A stretch of DNA of 64,000 nt from Epithemia pelagica (taxonomy: Eukaryota > Bacillariophyta > Bacillariophyceae > Surirellales > Surirellaceae): contig OX337231.1 of the NCBI GenBank assembly GCA_946965045.2, positions 2,232,001-2,296,000 of the forward strand. Direction: 5' to 3'. The translations under genes and the position numbers were made by a program. Shown one piece after another: positions 1-8,806 of this stretch. A model generated the notes under the pieces. It saw only the letters and a list, made by a program, of their open reading frames with translations. It searched no databases and was not told the origin of the DNA. The first letter of the stretch is position 1; each line of letters begins with the position of its first letter.

Positions 1-513
1 CTGGAAAGTAAGGAAGCGTACCCGAAGGCAGCCTGATGGGGTGGTCGATAGGGTCGTCGCTATGTATCGGTAGCTTGGAGATTGGAATAGCAAGTCTAGG
101 AGTCGTTGGATATCCTCTAGGTCGACGACGGGTTGGACGGACTCGAACGAGACCTCGTGTTCGAGCGTCGAACGGATGTGGTCCGGGTCGCTCTGATACT
201 CGGATGGCTCGCGGAAGTAACGGAGGTGCGCGTTGATGAGACGGCTCGTACGTCGGGTGCGAGTTGGGTTCGGGCGAGGAGGTGTACTCGGTCGGCGTGC
301 AAGGGTGTTCGGCGGGCGATTCGGGTCGGACGGCGGAGGGACGACTTGATCGGGAGTCTGGAACGGATTAGGCGCGCTAGCCTTCTCCGGGGAGTTAGAG
401 GGCGTCTCGATGAGGAATTCGCCAGGGTGGACGGCAATCTGCTGTGTTGGGTCACCACTCTGCTGGAAAGCATTGTAGATCCGACGGATAGGAGTATTGG
501 AGTCACTGGACAT
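1..513 (-). CDS. Partial gag-like ORF running off the left edge
   Basis: An open frame begins at an ATG (positions 513-511) and runs 171 codons with no stop to the window edge, so only its N-terminus is present. The translation starts MSSDSNTPIRRIYNAFQ, then has a Pro/Ser/Thr/Arg-rich stretch (residues about 40-95) and a more regular helical-looking segment (RLINAHLRYFREPSEY, then a segment ending in LFQSPSYRY). No motif names the family. About 90 nt upstream is a sequence matching the 3' end of initiator tRNA-Met, the expected place for a retrotransposon primer-binding site, so I infer the gag start of a leftward LTR retrotransposon. GC content is clearly higher than in the 660-900 stretch beside it. 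A cellular low-complexity protein is the alternative. Confidence 0.5.
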   Translation of the reverse strand, partial: MSSDSNTPIRRIYNAFQQSGDPTQQIAVHPGEFLIETPSNSPEKASAPNPFQTPDQVVPPPSDPNRPPNTLARRPSTPPRPNPTRTRRTSRLINAHLRYFREPSEYQSDPDHIRSTLEHEVSFESVQPVVDLEDIQRLLDLLFQSPSYRYIATTLSTTPSGCLRVRFLTFQ

Positions 514-603
514 GAAAACTTCGGGGAAATGAGACAGGTGAGACTGTTAATCTAGTAGAATTCCGTCAGTACACGCTCTAGAAGAGCCACAATCGATTAC
601 CAA

Positions 604-612
604 CTGATACCA
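604..612 (-). other. Candidate primer-binding site (tRNA-iMet type)
   Basis: Read on the minus strand this is TGGTATCAG, identical to the first nine bases of the common initiator-Met primer site of LTR retrotransposons. It lies just upstream of the leftward ORF that starts at 513. The match does not extend further, and I could not define the right end of the LTR that should adjoin it. Confidence 0.4.
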
Positions 613-1300
613 AGGTTCTCCACGGGTCAGAGAACAAAGGAAACCCAAGGGTTCTATCGTAGGGATAGTCAGGACACTGAAGACGTGATGATATGGTAAT
701 GTTAATGATTGTGAGCTTACTACTAGGTTTGGTGTGTGAGATTTCCATTCTTGTTGTCGATCGTGTGAAATAGGTTCTTGGCGGTGATAGGTCTGGAATG
801 GTTGGAGTTGATGTATGTGAGGTATATAACATGTATATGTGCTTGTATATCATATACAGCCTCAACGATTCTTGGCTAAAGTTGGTATATGTAGTTTTGT
901 TGGCACGTCCTTGTTTGCAATCTTGAAATAGTGGGAACGATGATATGGTCTCGCGTGATCGTGATTCGTGCCTTGTGTACTTAGACCGTTGGGTCGGATA
1001 CATGATCGCCACGCTCGGATAGTTCTTGCGCGCATCTTGACGAATTTGGGCGCGCACGCTTAGGGCATAGGTCAGGCTCGGATGTTCAACGGATGATCAT
1101 CCGTTGATGGGATATCAAGACCAAAGTTGATTCTTGATAGCACGTTCGTCAATCTGTTCTCACTTTTTGGTATATGCGACCGAAATATAGGTTGAGCTAG
1201 CGCGAAGCTAGGTATGTAGTGTGGATGTAGGTGATGTAGGTGATGTTTGAAGCCACGGGACTCGACTAACCGATGAGGTGCCGAACCTAACCGATGATTT
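613..1300. other. AT-richer stretch, possible LTR, no gene
   Basis: No convincing gene. If the primer site at 604-612 is real, the 5' LTR of the leftward element should start here and extend to the right, but no second copy is in the window, so its ends cannot be placed. The stretch contains a 22-bp perfect palindrome (1086-1107) and a short GATGTAGGT tandem repeat near 1223-1242. Confidence 0.3.
1086..1107. repeat. 22-bp perfect palindrome
   Basis: The two halves are exact reverse complements with no spacer, centred between 1096 and 1097 (the left arm is TCAACGGATGA). It could be a dimeric protein-binding site or a cruciform-prone sequence; nothing nearby identifies its role. Confidence 0.6.
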
Positions 1301-1310
1301 TCGGTGAGAG

Positions 1311-1682
1311 TTCTACTACCTTCGTCACGAGATTCAACGCCTTGATGACTTGAAGAAATATCGACAAGCTGAATTAACTCAGAAGGAAGCCATGGTTTGT
1401 AAAGTACAAATTCAAGACGTGACCGTTCTGGAGAACCAACTCCGTGCGCTCAAGAAACAAATGGTGGAAACCTCACAGAAACACGGTGACATGGCCCTCA
1501 TGCCTCCGGGAGACGATAAAGTTCCCAAATCCCCAGTCACAGCTTTGGGTGACAGTGGTTGTGTTTTAGATACGGAGGACAAGACTCCATGCACACGGGC
1601 CTTGGTGGCCCATGATCCGTTGATGGACAATACAGTTCCAATAGTTCCATTTAGCAGGAAGCGTAAACAGTCAAGCATGTAA
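1311..1682 (+). pseudogene. 3' exon remnant of a coiled-coil protein gene
   Basis: The frame is open from an in-frame TGA at 1305 to the TAA at 1680-1682, and coding character starts right after an AG at about 1309-1310 (FYYLRHEIQRLDDLKKYRQ), as expected for a splice acceptor. The first 50 or so residues are rich in Glu, Lys, Gln and Leu with heptad-like spacing (a coiled coil); the tail ends with a basic cluster (SRKRKQ). The only ATGs in frame lie well inside the coiled coil, so this looks like a last exon without its start. No 5' exon is recognisable in the 700 bp upstream, where retroelement-like sequence lies, so the gene may have been cut by an insertion. It could also be an intact gene with a distant first exon. 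Confidence 0.4.
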
Positions 1683-2048
1683 CCAAAACCAAGATCAACC
1701 AGGTAGATGCTCACTGCTCACCTAAATCACTGCTCAGGTATTTCACGAATGGTAAATGGTAACCATGGTTTCCGACAGGGTTCGACAAGAATCATTAGTG
1801 GGTCTAAAAGATGGAAAGAACTTGTGTTTCTAGGAGTACTAGAGAAGAGTATCAATAGAGAGGGTAGTGGGTAGAGCTACGGTTGTGATTCTTGTGATGG
1901 TTCCGTTTTCCCTTCTTCCGATTTGAAATTCGGTCGCGCTTCTATAAGGCGCCGAAACCGTGAGTGGCGATCGGCGACCGGCGACTGTAAAGTAGACTTC
2001 CGACTTCCGACACATCTAAAAATCAAACCCAGATATATCGCTTGTACC
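1683..2048. other. Intergenic, nothing recognised
   Basis: Holds the presumed 5' leader of the next plus-strand gene. The frame of that gene stays open upstream to about 1923, but has no ATG there before 2049. Confidence 0.4.
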
Positions 2049-3335
2049 ATGGCATTGCCACCACCCTTACCCAATGAGTACGATACCATTTGGCCATCCA
2101 AGAGTTCAACATTTATTTTTGGCCGAGTAGCGAAAGCCGATGAATTGCAATTCCTTGGTTACAAACGAAAGAGGGGCAAGAAAACCAGGGCTGAACAAAA
2201 GAACGTGATTCGAAAGAGGGGCGACGTAGTGGTTGCTATTGATGGCATCAGCATGCAAGGAAAGAAATTCGCAGAAGTGAATAATATATTGATCAACAAG
2301 ACAGACCAAAGAATGACACTTCGTATGCGTCAGAGTCAGAAGGCAGCCACCTCTCCTTTTCTTGAACGTGCACTGGCCTTGTCAAAGTCGAGCATCCACA
2401 CTCATCCCATTACCTCGCAACAGCCAATGGAGGACTTTTCCTTAAAATTTAACCCCCAACATGGATCATCATTGACGCAAGCTGACAGAACCCCATTGTC
2501 TTCCTTCGAAAGACGAGAAGCACAACTCAAAGAGGAAATCAACCATCACCGTAGAGAAATTGAGCGCCTCCAGGAAGAGCAGAGACGGCATGAGGCTGAA
2601 CTCGCGAGAAAAGAGAAGATTCTTTTCGATGCAGAACAGGAAGAGATCTTGCGAATGGAAACACGATTGCAAGAACTCAAGAACAGGGCTGCCGATCGCA
2701 ACATCCGACCGATTGGCCACGAGGCAGCAGGGAACGAGCAAAGAGCTAATGAAGCTGCCACCAAAATCGACTTGGTGACAGAAGAGTCATCGTCTACTAC
2801 CACCACCTCCGAAGAAATAGCTCATGCGCAACTGGAAGAAGCAAGAAGCGACGTCGCTGCTTCATCGTGTGGTCAGAAGAGGAAAGCTCCTCCACTGCGA
2901 GGAACACAAGATGTCGACAAATCTTTGCAACCTCCTCCTTGGAAATTTACCACAATGGGGGGCAGGGGAAGCTTCGGTCGCCCTCCTTCTCTTCAGCCAT
3001 CGCCTCCTTTGGCCTCAGCTCAATCTCCTCCGTCATGGTGCATTTTGCCTCCGCATTCAACGGGTCTTGTTTCTGGAATACCACAGGATAAGAAACCCAA
3101 AGCACAAGTCCCATCGGTAAGTGGTCCTTTGCCGTCCACATCGGAGCAGAGTGAGCATCATTCAACGACGGTCACCAATACGTCAAATACAATGACAGGA
3201 CCGCGAAACATGTCCAATTTACCAGCATGGCTGACCCGTGGTGGTATGAGTGGGACGTCTGCGCCCACTGGATATGCGAATTCCTTGTCGCGCTCCATAT
3301 CAACCCGAGAGGATCTCCCACCGATCCGCCTGTAA
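2049..3335 (+). CDS. PDZ-like domain protein with coiled coil
   Basis: A 428-residue protein from an ATG in good context (accATGg). Residues about 55-100 resemble the second half of a PDZ domain (GDVVVAIDGISMQGKKF, then a helix EVNNIL and a strand MTLRMRQ), but the carboxylate-binding GLGF loop is not evident and a Lys/Arg-rich insert (GYKRKRGKKTRAEQK) takes its place. Residues about 155-220 form a strong Glu/Arg coiled coil, followed by a long Ser/Pro-rich disordered tail. The N-terminus has no signal peptide, and basic stretches suggest a cytosolic or nuclear scaffold (inference). No intron is needed. The specific family is not recognised. Confidence 0.75.
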   Translation: MALPPPLPNEYDTIWPSKSSTFIFGRVAKADELQFLGYKRKRGKKTRAEQKNVIRKRGDVVVAIDGISMQGKKFAEVNNILINKTDQRMTLRMRQSQKAATSPFLERALALSKSSIHTHPITSQQPMEDFSLKFNPQHGSSLTQADRTPLSSFERREAQLKEEINHHRREIERLQEEQRRHEAELARKEKILFDAEQEEILRMETRLQELKNRAADRNIRPIGHEAAGNEQRANEAATKIDLVTEESSSTTTTSEEIAHAQLEEARSDVAASSCGQKRKAPPLRGTQDVDKSLQPPPWKFTTMGGRGSFGRPPSLQPSPPLASAQSPPSWCILPPHSTGLVSGIPQDKKPKAQVPSVSGPLPSTSEQSEHHSTTVTNTSNTMTGPRNMSNLPAWLTRGGMSGTSAPTGYANSLSRSISTREDLPPIRL

Positions 3336-3631
3336 TTTTCTAGTTGTGGTTCGATGGAGGCTAAGTAATGTTTTGCGTTTCTCTGAGCTGAGAGCAAGTT
3401 AAACGATATCGCTGACTGCAAACTCTTATTGCAGTATACACGCGAAGTATTGTTCTCTCTAGTGTTGACCTTAACTTGGATGCACTGTCAAAGATGACGT
3501 TGAGTAGTTGAGTACATTATATATCATGATCTATTGTACGCGAATGGTAAACGATAACTTATTGATCTTTCAAATTCCACAATCTCAAACAACAGCTCAC
3601 CTTGATTCGTAGATGCACAAGTTTCGCAGCA
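3336..3631. other. Convergent 3' intergenic gap
   Basis: Lies between the stops of a plus-strand and a minus-strand gene. I see only presumed 3' UTR sequence. Confidence 0.4.
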
Positions 3632-5495
3632 CTATGCGCCACCACTTCCATTGCCAATGTTCTGATAGTCTCCTGATGAGGAATCCCCTCGACCTGCCTG
3701 TGACATGGCTAGTAAGCCCGAAGTGTCAACACCATGCACATTGCCTTCCCCATCATCGGCCACTGTATTGTAGAGAGAGTTGGCCGCCGATGAAATGGAA
3801 TCGGCCACGCACGAGAAGAGGGGTTGTTGTTTGGCCACACGCGCTCCGCCTCCCATGAGCGCAGCGTCTTCATCGTCTGCGCCATCTCGAGATGGAGAGT
3901 ATCGAACGGCTGCATCTACATCCACATCATCTTCTTGACCTGTGTAAGCTGCAGCCATGGCCAAGGCAGAGTTGTTTTTAGAAGCACCCGGAGGGAGAGA
4001 GACTCCAATCTCACCCCGTTCCAAGGGTTTCTGGGCAAACGACCGATCCGGCGCCGCTGCGGAGGAAGAGCCCGTCGTTGGTGGAGCAGCCGCAGGAGTT
4101 CCAAAGCCCAACCAATCCATCCACGACGAGTCTTGCTGCGTGGTCGCAGCTGCCGGTGAAGTGGAAGGTAAAGCATTGGTTGTTTTGGCTTTGGCGGATT
4201 TTTGCTGTCGTTTCTCGGCTTTTTTGTATTCTTCCTTTTGCAATTGTTCTGCCAGTTCCATGTCCGTTGCCATTTGAGAGGACAGCTGAGAGGCTGCAGC
4301 TTGGTCCTCTGCGGTAGAAACTGGTGAAAAGGAAGACGAACCCGACGATTTGGGGGTTGCCTTGGTTTTTCCCATTGCATTGACCGCGGCAGCATGAGAA
4401 CGTTGTTCAAAGGTATCCGCCCGCGCCGAAGCAGAGCCCGCTGGACTCTTGTTTCGTTTCTCTTGTTCAATACTGGCCATAATCTTTTCTTGTTCCGCAA
4501 TCAAGGCTGCCTTCTCTTCATCGGACAAACCCTCAATTCCCAAGATTGCGTCGATCGCATCTTGATCCAGTCCACCACTTTCCCCCGTGGTTGGATTGGT
4601 TACTGTCGGTGGAGCCACCGGAGTCATATGATAGGCTGGCGGTTTCGTTTCTTCTGCCATTGGGTCCAACAAATCTTCAAACACTGGAGCCGAAGCAGCT
4701 GGCGGACCCAATGGTGGTGCTGCGGCAGAGGTTTCCAAATTGGGATTCCATGTAACGGTAGGTTGCGTCGTCATGGGCGGTGGCTTGGCTGTCGTAGCAG
4801 GGGGTAAGAGGGCGTCCTCAAACGCCGGTGGTGGTGGCGCAGAGGGTGGTGCGATCGATTGAGGTGGCAGCAATGACACATCAAAGGGAGGAGGAGGAGC
4901 GCTTTGCGATTCAGCAGGTGTATCAAAAGAATCCAATAAATCAGCCGGCGGAGCGGTTGAAGGAGGAGGAGGAGCGGCTCCTTGTTTTGCCTTCTCTTGC
5001 GCGGCCATAATTCGTGCCTGATCGTGGAAAGTACGATGGGTAAAAGAAATGAGAACATTCATAACGCGATGGGTGTTGATATCATAGCGATGAAACAATA
5101 TGGACGAATGGTCCGTGAGTCAAGTAAGCAAAAGAAATTATGTGAGAACCAAGTGGACGAGCGATAAAAAACAGTCGACGGAAAGTGGCAGACAGTCAAG
5201 TAACAGGTGAAACACGGGGATAAAAAAGCTAACGCACCAACAAAGCATTTTTGCCAGTCTTTGCGGGAGCAGAAGTGGTCACGGGGACCGTTGCTGCAGC
5301 GGGGGCTGGTGGAGCTGTGTAAGTTGGGGGTGCCGGAGCCGTCGTGGCAGCAGGTGCGGCTCCCAACTGTTGCAATCGTTTTTCTAGATCCTTGACGGCA
5401 TCTTCCGGAGACGACTTCTTCTTTACTGCTGCATCTTGAGTCTCCGAGCTACTGGACGCAGTTCCGGAGGATGGGTTGGGCTTTGTCATCATCAT
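3632..5495 (-). CDS. Hypothetical protein, tandem paralogue A
   Basis: Two exons: 5495-5238 and 5017-3632, joined across a 220-bp GT-AG intron with no phase shift (KNALL | ARIMAAQEKAKQ), giving about 547 residues. I chose the first of three consecutive ATGs (MMMTKP), which the paralogue at 6335-7947 shares. Features: a short coiled coil near residue 30 (DLEKRLQQLG), a Pro-rich region, a conserved acidic helix (DQDAIDAILGIEGLSDEEK), a Glu/Lys helix with DMELAEQLQKEEY that resembles LQxEE-type ubiquitin-interacting helices, the motif SSWMDWLGFG, and a conserved C-terminus (PLFSCVADSISSAANSLYN). There is no signal peptide or membrane span. The role is unknown; a link to ubiquitin or endosomal sorting is only a guess from the helix motif. 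Confidence 0.75.
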
Positions 5496-6334
5496 CTTGA
5501 CTTGTTCGTGTGTCAACTCACGTTGCTATATCGTGATGCTCAGCAAAACAATGATGAGTCTCAAATGTCTACAATGTGCTGGTATTCATTCAATCCACCG
5601 ACCGGCTTGAAGAATGTCCTTCGCACTGTCGGAGATGTGCTTACGGTGGTACAAGACGACTCTTGCGTACGGTTTTCGCTTCTCTTGGCCAACGGCTATG
5701 AAACAAACAACGCAATGCGTCGAATCTGCTCTTCGCAACGGATGAGGATGCGGAGGGAAATCGCGAAAGACGAATGAGACTCAGGAAACGCGACCAATCT
5801 GCTGTAACGACAGAGAATTCGTTTCGAAAAGCTATCCATCGTCATTCGTCGCTACCCATCGTCATTCGTCGTCATCATTCCAAAGTGCAAAGTACTCATA
5901 GGAGTAGCTTGTCACCTTGTTCCCTGTCAACCTTGAGAAGCAACAACGCCAAATTTCTTTCCTGTAATGGCATCATGGGCCTCTGAGGCAGCCCCGTTCA
6001 CAGAACTCGAACAAGACTTACGGGAGAATACCGTTCGCCACCGAAAAAGTAATACGAGTAGAAAAGCGAAACCTGCTCTACAACGCATTGTGCCAAACAA
6101 AACTAGCCGCCATGAGTTGTCTTGTCTAGAGGAATTAGGAGAACAATCTATGTATCCGTGTCCACCAATGATCACCCACCAAACCACGTGTACCATCCAA
6201 CAACCCGTCCCATTCTGATTTCCGTCTAATAGTAGCCATTACACGCATATTGTAGCCCAGGATGGACTGACCAATGTTGGTGACGCCCAGAAGGGATGAA
6301 TGGTCATGTGGATGGACCTGAGTGCTCGAAATGT
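5496..6334. other. Intergenic between tandem paralogues
   Basis: About 840 bp holding the upstream region of paralogue A and the 3' side of paralogue B. Short open frames exist on both strands (for example 5967-6218 plus), but none shows a recognisable motif or paralogue support. Confidence 0.4.
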
Positions 6335-7947
6335 TTAAGTGCCACTGTTTGAATTGCCCAAGTTTTGGTATCCTCCCGCGGACGGATTTCCTAGCCCTAA
6401 CAAGCCCGAAGTATCCACACCATGGACATTGCCTTGTCCATCATCGGCTACGGTATTGTACAAGGAATTGGCTGCGGACGAAATGGAATCGGCCACACAG
6501 GCAAAGAGGGGTTGTTGTTTGGCCACCCGGGCTCCGCCTCCGCTTCCACCCATGAGGGCAGCATCTTCGTTGTCGCCACTGTCGCGAGAATAGCGAACGG
6601 GGGCATTGACATCCATATCGTCATCGTCGTTCCCCGTGTAAGCCGGGGCCATGGCCAAGGCGGCATTGTTTCGAGAAGCGCCCGGAGGAAGGGAGACTCC
6701 AATTTCACCCCGTTCCAAGGGTCGTTGGGCAAACGACCGATCGGGCGATGCCGGTGGTCCTGTTGGCGTCGGGGAACTGCCAGTTGCCGGAGGAGGAGTC
6801 GCACCAAAGCCCAACCAATCCATCCAGGACGATTCTTGCAATGCCGCATTCGTCGTATTGGACGGTGAGGATGATGATGACTTTACTGCCTTGGCACGTG
6901 CTCGAGCCGCTCGTTGCTGTTGTTCATCCGCCTTTTTGTATTCTTCCTTTTGCAATTGTTGGGCCAATTCCATATCGGCCGCCAATTGTTCGTCGGCGGT
7001 TGTGGCTGCCACGGCAGCAACTGTCGTCGTTGTTGTGGTTGTCGTGGAGCCTCCTCCAATCGCATTTACGGCCGCCGCATGAGACCGTTGTTCAAAGGCA
7101 TCGGCACGTGCCGAAGCGGTACCCGCTGGACCCTTGTTTCGTTTCTCTTGCTCAATGCCAGCCATAATCCTTTCTTGTTCGGCAATCAAGGCGGCCTTTT
7201 CTTCATCCGACAAGCCCTCAATTCCCAAGATTGCGTCAATCGCATCTTGATCCAATCCTCCACCTTCCTCTGTGGCCGCTACGTTCTGGGCTGGTGGCTT
7301 GGCTTCGGCCGCCATGGGGTCCAACAAATCACCCACCATGGGAGTCGCCGAGGGAGCTGCAGCGGCCGCGCTCTCCAAAGTGGGATTCCAGGAGTCGGTA
7401 GATTGAGTCGTTGTCGTAGTCGACAACAACGAGTCTTGGACGGGAGTCGATGGAGGTGGAAGCAGCGACGACATGTCCAGAGGAGGAGCGTTTTGCGATT
7501 CGCTAGGAGTATCAAACGAATCCAACAAGTCGGTCGGTGCCGCCGTCGTGGGAGGAGCAGTTCCTCCTCCTTGTTTGGCTTTTTCTTGAGCGGCCATAAT
7601 GCGGGCCTGCCATATCATGCGTTCCAGAAATTCAGAGTTAAGAGGACCAAGAGTTGAACAACAACAACAAGACCAAAAGGTTTGAGGCGTCACGTCGTGC
7701 CACACACAAAAAAGACGCTACAAAAACAACAACGTACCAACAAGGCATTTTTGCCCGAAGCCGCTGCCGTGGATGGAGCCGTCATGGTCGCTGGTGCCGC
7801 CATTGTCGTCGTCGTTGTTGTTGTTGTGGTTCCCAACTGTTGCAATCGATGTTCTAAATCTTGCACTCCGTCGGAAGCAGGAGTGCTTGTCGTCAATTCC
7901 GAAGTTTGTGCCTTGGAGGAAGTTTCGGCAGGCTTGGTCATCATCAT
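6335..7947 (-). CDS. Hypothetical protein, tandem paralogue B
   Basis: Two exons: 7947-7738 and 7606-6335, with a 131-bp GT-AG intron at exactly the same place as in paralogue A (KNALL | ARIMAAQEKAKQ), giving about 493 residues. It shares every conserved block with A: the MMMTKP start, DLEHRLQQLG, LLDSFDTPSESQ, the acidic helix ending in GIEGLSDEEKAAL, DMELAQQLQKEEY, SSWMDWLGFG, PLERGEIGVSLPPGASRNN and the C-terminal PLFACVADSISSAANSLYN. Linkers differ (Thr runs here, Pro/Ala runs in A). Same strand, same intron and head-to-tail order show a local tandem duplication. The motif DMELAQQLQKEEY is like a ubiquitin-interacting helix, but the family is not one I can name. Confidence 0.75.
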
Positions 7948-8515
7948 CTTGGCAAAAGTAGCTTGGGTGTGTCGTGTCAAGGTCGACGACAATCGTGGAG
8001 GATGGAGCAAAAGGGCTTACTCGTAACAAGCGTGGAGTCTGGGTCGTGCGACGCGTGAGGATCCAAACAGAGTATTGTTTCGATAATTCAAGTTTCTCGT
8101 GTCTCTCTCTTTCGTTCCAAGCGGCCAAACTGCTTGGACTGTGGCGCAAGTAAGAAAGAAGACAACGACTGTTGCGTGGAAGACTACTTGGTAGTAGAGT
8201 TGTATCACTCTTGTGCTTGTTTCGGGTCAAGGACCAAAAAGACACTTGGAACTTGGAAGTGAGAATGGTGGCAACCGTGGCTTCCGCGAGGAGGAAAGAA
8301 TAGACACGAATGGTCATCTCTCTTTTCCCATGGATTCGTTCCCGAGCGCGACTCAACCAGCTGACTTGACTCCCGTAACTTGTATCCTTAATGGAGATGC
8401 GACGCCTGAACGTACGCATGACAGACATATTTCTCTGGAATCTGCTTCATGCGATTCTCAATTCTCAAGACCAAAGTGTTTAATTACAGAAACGCTAATT
8501 TCATTGAGTCATTGG
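7948..8515. other. Upstream region of paralogue B
   Basis: Presumed 5' leader and promoter of the minus-strand gene, ending at the target-site duplication of the retrotransposon. Nothing further recognised. Confidence 0.4.
8511..8515. repeat. Target-site duplication, left copy
   Basis: ATTGG directly abutting the left LTR, matched by ATTGG directly after the right LTR. Confidence 0.9.
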
Positions 8516-8719
8516 TGCCATACCCATGCATAATGGTAGGACGTAAAAATTATGATCTTTAGGAATTAGGCTAGGAAAGTGAGCGATGGCCAGAGAAGCC
8601 ATCTGCACACGGAACAAGGACGGACTGAATTCTGAGAACGTCGGTGTCAAAGATTCAACTAGGGACCTATCGAGTCATGTTTACGTGGAGTCGTGGCGGG
8701 ACAGAGTCCGGGTACCGCA
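8516..8719 (-). repeat. 3' LTR of the Ty3/gypsy element
   Basis: 204 bp, identical to 14011-14214 except for one T/C difference six bases from the left end. On the element strand it runs from TGCGGTACCC to GGGTATGGCA. Confidence 0.95.
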
Positions 8720-8732
8720 CTCTACCTCTCCC
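8720..8732 (-). other. Polypurine tract
   Basis: On the minus strand GGGAGAGGTAGAG lies directly before the 3' LTR, the position expected for the plus-strand primer of reverse transcription. It is purine except for one T. Confidence 0.75.
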
Positions 8733-8806
8733 TGGTCGGACCTAGGAAGTTCGAGCGGGCCATGGGAAAGCTTGATGGCCAGAGGCCAACGGCAGTAAAA
8801 CCCATG

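Noticed and set aside
578-1057. 159-codon minus-strand ORF
   Set aside because: Falls in the possible LTR, contains the primer-site stretch, and its sequence looks like random translation of AT-rich DNA.
6914-7657. 247-codon plus-strand ORF
   Set aside because: Antisense to paralogue B, which is supported by its tandem copy; the ORF is Cys/Arg-rich low complexity as expected for a shadow frame.
7718-8428. 236-codon minus-strand ORF upstream of paralogue B
   Set aside because: Overlaps exon 1 of paralogue B in another frame, has no counterpart beside paralogue A and no recognisable motif.
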